A stretch of 64,000 nucleotides of DNA from Paracoccus cavernae (GTDB taxonomy: Bacteria; Pseudomonadota; Alphaproteobacteria; Rhodobacterales; Rhodobacteraceae), in contig JAUFRC010000001.1 of the NCBI GenBank assembly GCA_030410095.1, forward strand, positions 2,554,501-2,618,500, given 5' to 3'. How positions within the stretch are numbered: position 1 is the stretch's first letter; every line of letters begins with the position of its first letter. Of this stretch, positions 42,694-52,826 are shown in pieces. A program made the translations under genes and the position numbers. The notes beneath the pieces are model-generated. The model did not search any database. It had not been told where the DNA came from and saw nothing but the letters and a program-made list of their open reading frames with translations.

Positions 42694-43654
42694 GCGCGAT
42701 TTCAACCCTGCACAAAGCGCCGTGGTTCTGGGCATGGGTCGCGGCCTTCGCGGCCTTTGGCGCCACCTGGTCTATCAGCGCGGGTGGCGGAGGCGGCATG
42801 GCTCTGGCCGTCGCGGCGCTGACCTTCGGCAGTTTCTCGATCATGACGGGGCTGGGGCAAATGCTTGTGATCACAATGGGGCCAGGCAATACCGACCTGT
42901 CGATCCCCGCGACCATGACCCTAGCCGCAACCCTGTCGCTGAAACTGATGGGCGGAATGGGCGGCCCGAGCGCAATAACCGTTCTGGCGGGGCTTCTTGC
43001 GGCGCTCGCGATCGGTGCGGCGGTGGGCGTCACGAATTTCGCGCTGATCCGACTGCTGCGCATCCCGCCGATCATCGCGACGCTCTCGGCGAGCTTTCTC
43101 TACCAATCCCTCGCGATCTGGTCGAACCGCGGGCTGCGCATCAAACCGCCGCAGGCCTTGGCCGATTTCACCACCGGCCGCGCCCTTCTGGGCGTGCCCA
43201 ATCTGGCTTGGGTCGCGCTGGCCGTCAGCATCGGCTTTTGGGTGCTGCTGAACCGGTCGAGCTTTGGCCGCAGGCTGTCCGCCATCGGTCAAAACCCCGC
43301 GCCGCCCGCCTTGCCGGCGTGCCGGTCGCCCGCATCAGCGCCGCGACCTATGTCATCTGCGCCACGATGGCGGGTCTCACGGGGTTTCTGCTCGCCTGCT
43401 TTTCGGGCGGGGCCGCGCTCAATATGGGGGCCGAGTTTCTGCTGATGTCGATCGCCGTTACCGTCATCGGCGGCTCGTCCATCGCGGGCGGCAATTCCAA
43501 CGTTCCCGGCATCTGGGCGGGCGCGCTCTTCATGTATCTCATTGTTTCGATGCTGAATTCATACGGCCTCGGCGCGGGTGTGCGTCTGCTGTCGACCGGT
43601 ATCATCATCATCGCAATCGTCGCCGTCGCGAGCGGCAGAAAGGCCAGGGTCTGA
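42690..43654 (+). CDS. Ribose-type ABC permease, second of pair
   Basis: About 321 residues, BPD_transp_2 family: GPGNTDLSIPATMTLAATLS, RIPPIIATLSASFLYQSLAI and IGGSSIAGGNSNVPGIWAGA. It forms a heterodimeric channel with the preceding subunit. One C is missing at 43296-43299. The lactonase gene begins two bases after its stop. Confidence 0.88.
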
Positions 43655-43656
43655 CC

Positions 43657-44571
43657 ATGACCGCACCGCTTTATGATGCGCGGGACCCGCGTTTCCGTGC
43701 TCTGATCCACCCCAATGCACGGCTGCACCAGATCGGCTCCGGTTTTGAATGGGCCGAGGGGCCGGTCTGGTTTCCAGCCGCGCAAATGCTGCTGTTCTCG
43801 GATATTCCGGCCCATCGCATGATGCGCTGGACGGCGCAGACCGGCTGCTCGATCTTTCGCGAGAACTCGGATTACTCCAACGGCAACAGCCGCGATCCCG
43901 AAGGCCGTCTGATCACTTGCCACCACGGCACCCGCCGCGTCACCCGCACCGAGGCAGACGGCCGCCTGAGCAATCTGGCCAGCCACCATGCCGGCAAACG
44001 GCTCAATTCGCCCAATGATCTCGTGGCCAAAAGCGACGGCAGCATCTGGTTTACCGATCCGACCTACGGCATCTTGTCCGATCTCGAGGGCTACCGCGCC
44101 GATCCCGAGCAAGCGGGCAGCTTCGTCTACCGCATCCCGCCCGAGGGCGGCGAGCCGCAGCCCGTGATCACAAATTTCACCCAGCCGAACGGGCTGTGTT
44201 TCTCGCCGGACGAGCGCCTGCTTTATGTCGCGGAATCGGGATCGAGCCATGATGCTTCCGTGCCGTCGGTCATTCGCGTCTTCGATGTGACGGCGGATGG
44301 TGCGATCTCGGGACAAGGCCGCGATTTCGCGCGCATCGATGCGGGTCTGCCCGACGGGATCCGCTGTGACGAGCGCGGCAATCTCTGGTCCTCGGCCGCC
44401 GACGGGATCCATATCTTCGCGCCCGACGGCACGCTTTTGGGCAAAATCCTTGTGCCGGAGGTTGTCTCGAACCTCTGCTTCGGCGGCGAGCGCGGCAACC
44501 GCCTGTTCATCACCGCGACCACCAGCCTCTATATTCTCGCGGTCAATGCGAGCGCGGCGGGCTGGCCGTAG
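43657..44571 (+). CDS. SMP-30/gluconolactonase-family lactone hydrolase
   Basis: 304 residues, intact, six-bladed propeller. FEWAEGPVWFPAAQMLLFSD holds the metal-binding Glu, LNSPNDLVAKSDGSIWFTDP the Asn/Asp metal ligands, and GLPDGIRCDERGNLW the catalytic Asp. It hydrolyses sugar lactones to aldonates, which suggests that the imported sugar is first oxidised. Last gene of the operon; a weak stem (44582-44588/44602-44608) without a T tract follows. The remaining bases to the tRNA show no gene. Confidence 0.88.
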   Translation: MTAPLYDARDPRFRALIHPNARLHQIGSGFEWAEGPVWFPAAQMLLFSDIPAHRMMRWTAQTGCSIFRENSDYSNGNSRDPEGRLITCHHGTRRVTRTEADGRLSNLASHHAGKRLNSPNDLVAKSDGSIWFTDPTYGILSDLEGYRADPEQAGSFVYRIPPEGGEPQPVITNFTQPNGLCFSPDERLLYVAESGSSHDASVPSVIRVFDVTADGAISGQGRDFARIDAGLPDGIRCDERGNLWSSAADGIHIFAPDGTLLGKILVPEVVSNLCFGGERGNRLFITATTSLYILAVNASAAGWP

Positions 44572-44836
44572 ACGCAAGATTTGGCGGGAAGGCAACCCCT
44601 CCCCGCCATATCCGGTAGTATGAAATCTTGACGGTGCCGCATGCTCGATCGACACCGGCGCATAGCATCCGCACTTTTGGGGACGGGAATACGGCATCTC
44701 TATGTGGCTCGGACGGTGCTGACGAATCGCCCCGTTCACGGCCCGCAAAATCGCCCGTCCGCATCGCAAATCCGCATACCGACTTTTGTCGAAAAGTCAG
44801 TGTTTCGATGTCGGAAGACAACTATCGGGAGAAATC

Positions 44837-44912
44837 TGGTGGAGCCGAGGGGAATCGAACCCCTGGCCTCGTCATTGCGAACGACGCGCTCTACCAACTG
44901 AGCTACGGCCCC
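44837..44912 (-). tRNA. tRNA-Ala (anticodon CGC)
   Basis: 76-nt cloverleaf with encoded CCA. The acceptor stem GGGGCCG/CGGCUCC contains the G3-U70 wobble pair that is the alanine identity element. The D arm AGCUCAGUUGGUAGAGC, anticodon loop UUCGCAA (anticodon CGC) and T arm AGGGGUUCGAUUCCCCU are all regular. It decodes GCG, a frequent codon here. Confidence 0.95.
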
Positions 44913-44997
44913 ATCTAGCGGAATTTTTTCGCAATGTCGGGGCGTTGTCAAGCGCGACCGAACGGTGTTTTCACGCGGCCCGATCACAAGCCCACGA

Positions 44998-45435
44998 TCA
45001 CCGCGAAGATTTGACTCGCGCGAAATCGGCGATGGCTGCGGCGGGGCGGGCTCCGGCGGCGCGGCTTTGCTCTTTGCCGTTCAGAAACAGCGCAAGCGTC
45101 GGAATGCTGCGGATGTTCCAGCGCGCGCCGGCTTGCGGGTTCGCCTCGGTATCGAGCTTCACCAAGCGCGCACCGGTCCCGAGCGCTGAAGCGGCCTTTT
45201 CGAATTCCGGTGCCATCTGGCGGCAAGGACCACACCAGGGCGCCCAGAAGTCGACCACCAAAGGCACCTCGTCATTGCGCGAGGCCTTGAGCAGCGTCTC
45301 GGTATCGACCGCGCGGGGTTTGCGCGAGAACAGCGCCGCGCCGCAAATGCCGCATTTCGGATTGTCGCTGAAACGCTCGGCCGGAACGCGGTTCACCTGC
45401 CCGCATTCAAGACAGGTCAGTTTCTTGCCGGACAT
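44998..45435 (-). CDS. trxC: Thioredoxin 2 (TrxC-like) with N-terminal zinc ribbon
   Basis: 145 residues, intact. The N-terminal extension has two CxxC pairs (CLECG and CGIC) that bind zinc as in E. coli thioredoxin 2. The thioredoxin domain follows with active site FWAPWCGPCRQM and cis-Pro loop IRSIPTLALF. Cytosolic disulfide reductase, often linked to oxidative stress. It lies downstream of gcvP beyond a terminator and is separately expressed. Confidence 0.92.
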   Translation of the reverse strand: MSGKKLTCLECGQVNRVPAERFSDNPKCGICGAALFSRKPRAVDTETLLKASRNDEVPLVVDFWAPWCGPCRQMAPEFEKAASALGTGARLVKLDTEANPQAGARWNIRSIPTLALFLNGKEQSRAAGARPAAAIADFARVKSSR

Positions 45436-45489
45436 GGCTTTCTCCCTTTGCTTGCGATGCGGGGGCTTGCCCTTGGCGATGCCTGCATC

Positions 45490-45527
45490 AAAACCCAAAG
45501 GCGCCGCCGTTGACCAGCAGCGCCTTT
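45490..45527 (-). terminator. Terminator between gcvP and trxC
   Basis: 8-bp inverted repeat AAAGGCGC (45497-45504) / GCGCCTTT (45520-45527) with a 15-base loop. On the minus strand GGGTTTTGATG follows; on the plus strand GATTTTCC follows, so it may act in both directions. Confidence 0.6.
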
Positions 45528-45570
45528 GATTTTCCATCTGCGCGCCCGAAGCGCGCGCCGTCAAGCAGCC

Positions 45571-48406
45571 TTACTCGGCCGCCTCGGCATAGCTCTCCAA
45601 GGGCGGGCAGGTGCAGATCAGGTTGCGGTCGCCGTAGGCGTTGTCGACGCGGCCGACCGGCGGCCAGTATTTGTCGACGCGGAAGGCACCCGCGGGGAAG
45701 CAGCCCTGTTCGCGCGAATAGGGACGATCCCATTCCGCAACCAGATCCTCGACCGTGTGGGGTGCATGGCGCAGGGGCTGTCCTCGGCGCTGATGCGGCC
45801 CTCGGCCACGTCGGTGATCTCGTCGCGGATCGCGAGAAGCGCGGTGATGAAGCGGTCGATCTCGGCCTTGGTTTCCGACTCGGTCGGCTCGACCATCAGC
45901 GTACCCGCAACCGGCCAGCTCATGGTCGGCGCGTGGAAGCCGTTGTCGACCAGACGTTTCGCGACATCATCCACCGTCACGCCGAATTCCGCGAAGGGGC
46001 GGGTGTCGAGGATGCATTCATGCGCCACGCGACCACGATTGCCCATGAACAGGATCGGATAAGCGGCCTGCAGGCGGCTTGCGATATAGTTGGCGTTCAG
46101 GATCGCGACGCGCGTCGCCTGCGTCAGACCGGCCCCGCCCATCATCTGGATATAGGCCCAGGAAATCAGCAGGATCGAGGCCGAGCCCCAATTCGCCGCC
46201 GAGACCGCGCCTTCGTCACCCGTTTGCGGGTCGGACGGCAGGAAGGGTGCCAGATGCGCCTTGACGCCGATCGGGCCCATGCCCGGACCGCCGCCGCCAT
46301 GCGGAATGGCGAAGGTCTTGTGCATGTTGAGGTGGCTCACGTCGCCGCCCACATCGCCCGGACGCACCAGACCGACCAGCGCGTTCATATTGGCGCCGTC
46401 GATATAGACCTGACCGCCGTGCTTGTGGGCGATGTCGCAAACCTCGCGCACGGTGTCCTCAAAGACGCCATGGGTCGAGGGATAGGTGATCATCACCGCC
46501 GCCAGCCTGTCGCCCGCTTTTTCCGCCTGAGCCGCGAAATCTTCGAGGTCGATATCGCCGTTCGGCGCGGATTTGACCACGACGACCTTCATGCCCGCCA
46601 TTTGTGCCGAGGCCGGGTTCGTGCCGTGGGCCGAAACCGGAATCAGGCAGATGTCGCGCTCTTCGCCGCGGGATTTGTGATAGGCGGCGATGGTCAGAAG
46701 ACCCGCATATTCGCCCTGCGCGCCCGAGTTCGGCTGAAGCGAGAAAGCGTCATAGCCGGTGATCTGGCACAGTTTCTCCGAGAGATCGGCAAAGACCTCG
46801 TGATAGCCCGCCGCCTGATCTTCGGGGACGTAGGGATGCAGCCCGCCGAATTCCGGCCAGGTGATCGGCATCATCTCGGCCGCGGCGTTGAGCTTCATCG
46901 TGCAGGACCCGAGCGGGATCATCGCGCGGTCCAGCGCCAGATCGCGGTCCGAGAGGCGGCGCATGTAGCGCATCATCTCGGATTCGGCGCGGTTCATGTG
47001 GAAGATCGGATGGGTCAGATACTCGCTGTCGCGCAGCAGATCCTCGGGGATCGCGGGCTGGGTGGCCTGCACCGGCGCATCGGTCACGCCGAAAGCGTCC
47101 AGAACCCGTGCGATGACGCCTGCATCCGTCGTCTCGTCGACCGAGATGCCGACGCGGTCACGGCCGACCTTGCGCAGGTTGATGCCGCGATGGCGCGCAG
47201 CTGCCATGATGCCCTGCTGGCCGACGCCGACGCGCACCGTGATCGTGTCGAAGAAATGTTCGGGCGCGACATCGGCACCGGCTTCGCGGAGGGCATTGGC
47301 CAGCGTCACGGCGTTCAGATGGACGCGCTGCGCAATCGCGCGCAGGCCCTCGGGCCCGTGGAAAACCGCATAGAAGGACGCCATCACCGCAAGCAAAGCC
47401 TGCGCCGTGCAAACGTTCGAGGTCGCCTTTTCGCGACGGATATGCTGCTCGCGGGTCTGCAGCGACAGACGGTAGGCCTGATTGCCCTTGGCATCGATCG
47501 AGACGCCGACAATCCGCCCCGGCATGGCGCGCTTCATCTCGTCGCGGCAGGCCATGAAAGCGGCATGCGGACCGCCGTAGCCCATCGGAACGCCAAAGCG
47601 CTGCGATGTGCCGACAGCGATATCGGCGCCCATCGCGGCAGGCTCTTTGATCAGGCAAAGCGCCAGCAGATCGGTCGCGACAATCGCCACGCCGCCCGCC
47701 GCATGAACGGCCGCACATTCGGCGGTAAAGTCGCGCAAATGGCCGTAAGTGCCCGGATATTGGAAGATCGCACCGAAAACGGCGGTCGCATCCAGCTCTT
47801 CGACTGCACCGACCACGACTTCGATACCCAAAGGCTCGGCGCGGGTCTCGATCACGGAGATCGTCTGCGGGTGCAGGCCGCGATCAACGAAGAAGGCTTT
47901 GGCTTTCGACTTGGCCAGACGCTGCGCCATGGTCATGGCCTCGGCCGCAGCCGTCGCCTCGTCCAGAAGCGAGGCATTCGCCACCGGCAGGCCGGTCAGA
48001 TCCGACACCATCGTCTGATAGTTCAACAGCGCCTCGAGGCGGCCCTGCGCGATCTCGGGCTGATAGGGGTGTAGGCCGTATACCACGCCGGATTTTCCAG
48101 AATATTGCGCTGGATCGCGGGCGGGGTGACGGTGCCGTAATAGCCCTGCCCGATCAGGCTGGTCATGACGCGGTTCTTGCCCGCAACTTCGCGCATCCGC
48201 TCGAGCAAGGCCTTTTCCGACAAAGCCGGCCAGTCCAGCGTCGTCTCCTGACGGATCGAAGCGGGGATGGTCTGGCCGATCAGCGCGTCCAGATCCGCTG
48301 CGCCAACGGCTTTCAGCATCTCCGCCATCTCTGCCGGCGAGGGTCCGATGTGGCGCCGGTTGGCGAAATCATCGGGATTATAGGTGGTCGGGTTCCATTT
48401 CGTCAT
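45571..48406 (-). CDS. gcvP: Glycine dehydrogenase (decarboxylating), P protein of the glycine cleavage system
   Basis: About 945 residues, the single-chain P protein. It decarboxylates glycine with pyridoxal phosphate and passes aminomethyl to the H protein. The N-terminal half begins [18 protein letters not shown] and includes [15 protein letters not shown]. The PLP Lys lies in [20 protein letters not shown]. Two breaks, near 48067 and 45775, are each repaired by one base; the repaired C-terminus reads [11 protein letters not shown]...[18 protein letters not shown]. Last gene of gcvTHP, 161 bases after gcvH. Confidence 0.96.
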
Positions 48407-48567
48407 GACTAGGGCCCTGCATCCTTGGATGCGTCAGAGTGTCAAAGAGATGCGGAATGCGCGGATGATCCCGCACATTCTCGATTTGAAAGGCTTCGGG
48501 CGAAAGCGGCGGCGCCAATCGGCTCCGGCGGCTTTCTTCATCACCCAAATACCTCCTTGATCCGGCC

Positions 48568-48927
48568 TCAGCCGATCAGCGCGTTGTAAGCGGCTTCATC
48601 CATGAACGCCTCGACCGCAGCGGCATCGGCCGGTTTGATCTTGAAGAACCAAGCAGCCAAAGCGTCGCCGTTCACGTCGCCGGGGGTGTCGGCAAGCGCG
48701 TCGTTGACGGCGGTGATCACGCCCGCGACCGGCGCGGTGATGTCGGATGCCGCCTTGACCGATTCGATCACGACGATCTCTTCGCCGGCCGAAACATCGC
48801 GACCGACTTCCGGCAGCTCGATGAAGACGACATCGCCCAGTTGTTCGCTGGCATGGGCGGTGATGCCGACGACAACTTCGTCACCTTCGACGCGCAGCCA
48901 TTCGTGGTCTTCGGTATATTTCAGCAT
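48568..48927 (-). CDS. gcvH: Glycine cleavage system H protein
   Basis: 119 residues, intact. The lipoyl Lys is in IVVIESVKAASDITAPVAG, preceded by FIELPEVGRDVSAGEE. It carries the aminomethyl group between the P and T proteins. It starts nine bases after gcvT ends. Confidence 0.97.
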   Translation of the reverse strand: MLKYTEDHEWLRVEGDEVVVGITAHASEQLGDVVFIELPEVGRDVSAGEEIVVIESVKAASDITAPVAGVITAVNDALADTPGDVNGDALAAWFFKIKPADAAAVEAFMDEAAYNALIG

Positions 48928-48936
48928 GATCGCTCC

Positions 48937-50044
48937 TCAGCGCTTGTATGCGGGTATATGGAAAGGCAAAGCGGCAATAACAACCGGCAGGCGCTTGCCG
49001 CGCAATTCGGCCCAAAGCTGGCGACCTTCGGCCAGCCCTGCGGGCAATTCGGCCATGGCGATCGGGCCACCGGCCGAGGGTCCGAATCCGCCCGACGTTA
49101 CCGTGCCGATGGCCTCGCCGCCTTGATCGGTGTCAAAGATCGCGACGCCCTCGCGGATCGGCGCACGACCTTCGGGACGAATGCCGTAGCGGGCGCGGGT
49201 CGCACCGGCTGCAAGTTCGGCCAAAATAGCATCCGCCCCGGGAAGCCGCCTTCGCGTGCCCCGCCAATGCGGCGGACCTTCGGGATCGACCAGCCCAGAC
49301 CGGCCCGTGCAGGCGAGGTCGTCTCGTCCATCTCGTGACCGTAAAGCGGCATGCCCGCCTCGAGACGCAGGCTGTCGCGCGCGCCAAGCCCGACCCATGC
49401 CACGGCCTCATGCGCCAGAAGCGCATCGGCGAAAGCCTCGACACGGTCATGCGGGACCGACACCTCGAAACCGTCCTCGCCGGTATAGCCCGAGCGCGAG
49501 ATCCACAGGCTTGCGCCCTGCCAGTCGAAATCGTGCGATCCATGAACTTCATCGCTGCAACTCCGGGGACGACAGCCTCCAGAACCGCCTCGGCCTCGGG
49601 GCCCTGCAGCGCTAGAAGCGAGCGGTCCGCCTGCTCGACCGAAACGCCCTTGGCTTCAAGCTGGCGCAGATGCGCAAGATCGGCCTCGGCATTCGCCGCA
49701 TTCACCACGAGGTAAAGGTGGTCGCCCTTGTTGGCGATCATCAGATCGTCCAGCACGCCGCCCGTCTCGCTGGTGAACAGGCCGTAACGCTGGCGGCCTT
49801 CCTTCAAACCCGCGATATCGGCGGGGATCAGCGTCTCGAGCGCCTCGGCAGCACCCTCGCCACGCAAAATCACCTGCCCCATGTGGCTGACGTCGAACAG
49901 ACCGGCGCGGGCACGGGTGTGGAGATGCTCGTTCAGCACGCCCATCGGATATTGGACGGGCATATCCCATCCGGCAAAAGGCACCATCTTCGCGCCTTTG
50001 GCGACATGCAGATCAAAAAGCTTCGTGCGCCGTGTTTCGGCCAT
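48937..50044 (-). CDS. gcvT: Aminomethyltransferase, T protein of the glycine cleavage system
   Basis: About 370 residues. [31 protein letters not shown] and [16 protein letters not shown] are standard blocks; the Asp of FDVSHMGQ and the nearby [18 protein letters not shown] help bind tetrahydrofolate. It releases ammonia and forms methylene-THF. Breaks near 49529 and 49237 are each repaired by one base. First gene after the glycine riboswitch. Confidence 0.95.
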
Positions 50045-50087
50045 GACATCCCCGGTTCCACCGCCCGGACATGACTGTCCACAGCGT

Positions 50088-50102
50088 GCAGCCTTTGGCT
50101 GC
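50088..50102 (-). other. Hairpin between riboswitch and gcvT
   Basis: GCAGCC-TTT-GGCTGC, 6-bp stem with a 3-base loop, between the second aptamer and the gcvT start. It is a candidate part of the expression platform; no T tract follows, so control may be on translation or through an alternative fold. Confidence 0.4.
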
Positions 50103-50106
50103 GGTT

Positions 50107-50262
50107 AGATGCCCCTCTGTCCTTTGCGCCTGAGATCGTTATCCCTTCGGCGGCCGCTCGCGGCTCTCTCCAGAGTTTTTGGGGAAGGCGGTCTTTTTGC
50201 CTGAGAGTTTACCGGGGCGGTTGCTCCTTCGGCCCTGACTTGCGCCAGCGTCTCCCGACTTC
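50107..50262 (-). promoter_or_regulatory. Tandem glycine riboswitch upstream of gcvTHP
   Basis: On the minus strand two aptamers follow each other. Aptamer 1 (about 50181-50262) has GGGAGACGC, GCCGAAGGAGCAACC and AAACTCTCAGGCAAAAAGAC. Aptamer 2 (about 50107-50178) has GGAGAGAGCCGC, GCCGAAGGGATAACG and ATCTCAGGCGCAAAGGACAG. These are the conserved cores of the gcvT RNA motif. In other bacteria glycine binding turns on the cleavage system; the location before gcvT fits that. The other half of this 334-base gene-free stretch holds only promoter sequence. Confidence 0.93.
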
Positions 50263-50378
50263 CACCAAAGGTCGTAGCGGACGGCACAATTTCTGGCAAG
50301 AGGGTTTGAAACGCCACGAACTTGCGCCTTTCGTCAAAAGCGCGGAAGCTTCGTTCAAACGATCAAAGGCCGACCCCG

Positions 50379-50881
50379 ATGCGCGTGACGATGACCGCCC
50401 TGTCCCTTGCCTGCCTCTTGGCGCCGGCCGCCTGCGCCCAACCGTCAAGCCGGTCCGCAACCCCGGACGGAACCGAAACCATGACCCAAGCCATGCCGCA
50501 AAAGAAATCGGGCTTTGCACAGCGCAAAGGCGGAGCCGCCCTGCAATCAGAAGCGATCCGCATCGTCGAGGGCGGCGGTTTCGGCCACCGCTCCGAACAG
50601 CTTTTGTCGCCGGACGACCGGCTGGTCAGCATCACCCGATGGCGCGGCAAGCCCGAACAGCGCGAGGACCGGCAATTGCGCGCCGGTGCCTATCTTGCCG
50701 CCCGTCGCCATATCGAGGCCAATCCGATCCCCGCCGGCAGCTTGGGCGAGGGTCGCTGTGCAACGATTACGGCAGCGACATCGTCTCGGTCGGCCCGCTG
50801 CATTACGAGGCCCATTGCCCCGCCGCGCAGATGGCCAGCCTGAAGGAAAGTCTGGCGCGGATCATCGACAGCTACCGCTGA
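50379..50881 (+). CDS. Small exported protein of unknown function
   Basis: About 167 residues. The N-terminus MRVTMTALSLACLLAPAAC looks like a signal peptide; cleavage after ACA, or a weak lipobox at Cys19, are both possible. The mature part is rich in Arg and Ser with two Cys (CNDYGSDIVSVGP and HCPAAQM). No family recognised. One G is missing at 50750-50752. Convergent with the SDR gene and divergent from gcvT. Confidence 0.6.
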
Positions 50882-50898
50882 ACCCGCGCCCGACACCC

Positions 50899-51678
50899 TC
50901 AGATCGAGATGTTCGACGCGCCGCCGTCCAGCAGAATGTTCTGGCCGACCATGAACCGCGCATGCTGGCTGCACATGAAGGCACAGGTCGCGCCGAAATC
51001 CTCGGCCGTGCCGTAGCTGCGGGTCGGGATGGTGGCCTCGCGGCGCTTGCGGGCTTCTTCGATAGAGATCCCTCGGCCTTGGAGACACCGCCGTCCAGAC
51101 TTTCGGCACGGTCGGTGGCATGGATGCCGGGCAGCAGGTTGTTGACCACGACGCCCGAGGGCGCGACCGCGCGCGACATGCCTGCGACAAAACCCGTCAG
51201 CCCCGATCGCGCCGCATTCGACAGGCCCAGAACGCCGATCGGCGTGCGCACCGATTGCGAAGTGATGTTGACGACACGGCCCCAGCCGCGCTCCATCATA
51301 CCCGGAACCAGCGCCTGCATCAGCGCAACCGCCGAAAGCATGTTCGCATCCAAAGCTTTGATGAAATCGTCGCGGCTCCAGTCGGTCCATTGGCCGGGGC
51401 GGGCCGCCGGCATTGGTGACCAGAATATCGGCCTGACCAACCAGCGCGGCCAGAACCTTGGCGCGGCCTTCGTCGGTGGTGATATCGGCGGCAACCGGCG
51501 TGACCTTGACACCGAAACGGCTGGCGATGTCTTCGGCGGTGCGGGTCAGCACGTCTTCGCTGCGTGCGTTGATCACCAGATCGACCCCTGCCGCGGCCAA
51601 TGCTTCGGCGCAGCCGCGCCCCAGCCCTTTCGAGGCCGCACAAACCAGCCCGCGTTTGCCCTTGATGCCCAGATCCAT
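50899..51678 (-). CDS. Short-chain dehydrogenase/reductase without the usual Tyr/Lys pair
   Basis: About 260 residues. The cofactor site reads VCAASKGLGRGCAEALAAAG and the NAGGP motif follows the fourth strand. Where SDR enzymes have YxxxK, this protein has LGLSNAARSGLTGF, so the catalytic Tyr and Lys are absent, as in a known divergent branch annotated as 3-oxoacyl-ACP reductase-like. Start at 51678 is set by AGGAGG seven bases upstream. A break near 51396 needs two extra bases (or one fewer) in a C run, and another near 51071 needs one. It is last in a group behind two exported proteins. Confidence 0.78.
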   Translation of the reverse strand: MDLGIKGKRGLVCAASKGLGRGCAEALAAAGVDLVINARSEDVLTRTAEDIASRFGVKVTPVAADITTDEGRAKVLAALVGQADILVTNAGGPPRPMDRLEPRRFHQSFGCEHAFGGCADAGAGSGYDGARLGPCRQHHFAIGAHADRRSGPVECGAIGADGFCRRHVARGRALGRRGQQPAARHPCHRPCRKSGRRCLQGRGISIEEARKRREATIPTRSYGTAEDFGATCAFMCSQHARFMVGQNILLDGGASNISI

Positions 51679-51768
51679 CGTCATCCTCCTGTCGAAATCC
51701 GCGGCAATAGGACGGTTTGGGACGGCCAATGTCCACCCGCTTGCGCCCCGTTTGCTCCGCGCGAGCGA

Positions 51769-52112
51769 TCAGAAGCAGAGCACCTCGGCCTCGGCCTGCG
51801 CGCGGCGGAATTCGGCGACGATCTCGCCTATCATGCCGCCTTGCTTGAACATGCCCGAGCGCTCGCCCGTGGTATGGCGCATGCGCATCACGGTCTCTGC
51901 GCTGACGTATTTGTCATAGGGCAGGATGCTGGCGATTTCGTCGATGGCGCAGGAACAGCGGTCCAGCATGTCGCGGGTCTGGCCGTTGGTTGCCATGCAG
52001 ACGAAAACGTAATCGGCCCGCGCATTGGTCGGGTAGTCGTTGACCGCCTGCGCCGCGAGCGGCAGCGGGGCCAAGGGCGCAAACAGCGCCGCCGCCAGAA
52101 CCAGCCCCTCAC
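51769..52112 (-). CDS. Exported four-cysteine protein of a PQQ-associated gene pair
   Basis: About 114 residues from a GTG that overlaps the previous stop by four bases (GTGA). With one G restored near 52106 it begins with a signal peptide, RGLVLAAALFAPLAPLPLAA, cleaved near AQA. The mature part has four Cys in FVCMATNG, DRCSCAIDEIASILPYDKY and the terminal VLCF, suggesting disulfides. I recall similar proteins near PQQ-dependent dehydrogenase genes, but no function is known to me. Confidence 0.6.
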
Positions 52113-52742
52113 GGCTGCACCATCGAGACGAGGAAGGCGGGCGTCTCGCCGCCGGTGGTCGCTGTCATGCTTGCGATCGGCTCCTTGGGATCGGCGATGA
52201 CGAAGCGCAGCTCGAGCTGCTCGAACACCCCCATCCGTGCCTTGTTCGGATCGTTGAGGAAGGGCCGGAAGACCGCGACCTTGGTGTCGCCTTCCGAGGT
52301 CAGCTCGCCGCCGCGAAACACCGCATCCTTCAGGCGGTTGCGGATGTAATAGGGGCTGCCCCCGACGAGGCCGCCATATTGCGCGCCACGGTTTCAAGGA
52401 AGAAAACCACCGTCGGATCGCCGCCGTCGCTGGGAAAAGGACCGATCTTGCGCTCGAGCCCGCCGCCGTCTTCCAGCAGTTGCAGCATGGGTTTGCCGTC
52501 CTTGGGATCGGTCGTCGTGACGAGGGACAGTTTGCCGTCCCTGAACGCGCGGACCTCGGCCCCTGCGGCACGACGATATCAAGCGCCCAGACCTCGCCGC
52601 CGTCGGGCAAAGACCACGGCGCGCGCTCGGTGAACACCAGATCGCCCGCCTCGTCGGCGGCAGCAAGCCCCGGCAGGGCGCAGGCGAAAGCCAGGCTTGC
52701 GGCAAGGGCCAACTTGCGCAGTTGGGTCGGCAGAATGGTCAT
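52109..52742 (-). CDS. Exported protein of unknown function, partner of the four-cysteine protein
   Basis: About 211 residues with a signal peptide (ALAASLAFACALPGLAAADE). After repair at 52560-52563 and 52359-52363 (one G each) the mature part includes VVFFLETVARNMAASSGGSP, YYIRNRLKDAVFRGGE and ASMTATTGGETPAFLVSMVQ. No domain recognised; no Cys in the mature part. It is translationally coupled to the next gene, so the two probably work together in the periplasm. The pqq and kinase genes lie just upstream on the same strand. Confidence 0.6.
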
Positions 52743-52826
52743 GGGTCGTCTCCTCCACATCGCCGTCAGCCTGCGCTTTGGCCGCGCGGGGCGAAAGCGC
52801 CGCGCCGGAGGGATGGTCCCTTTGTC

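Noticed and set aside
44628..44918. Short plus-strand open frames over the tRNA
   Set aside because: They read the reverse of tRNA-Ala (the GNRTPGL-type peptide is a known annotation artefact).
45540..45556. GCGCGC-N5-GCGCGC hairpin near the gcvP end as terminator
   Set aside because: No T tract, low complexity; the neighbouring AAAGGCGC stem is a better terminator.
45510..48074. 854-codon plus-strand open frame
   Set aside because: Antisense to gcvP; composition is that of a shadow frame.
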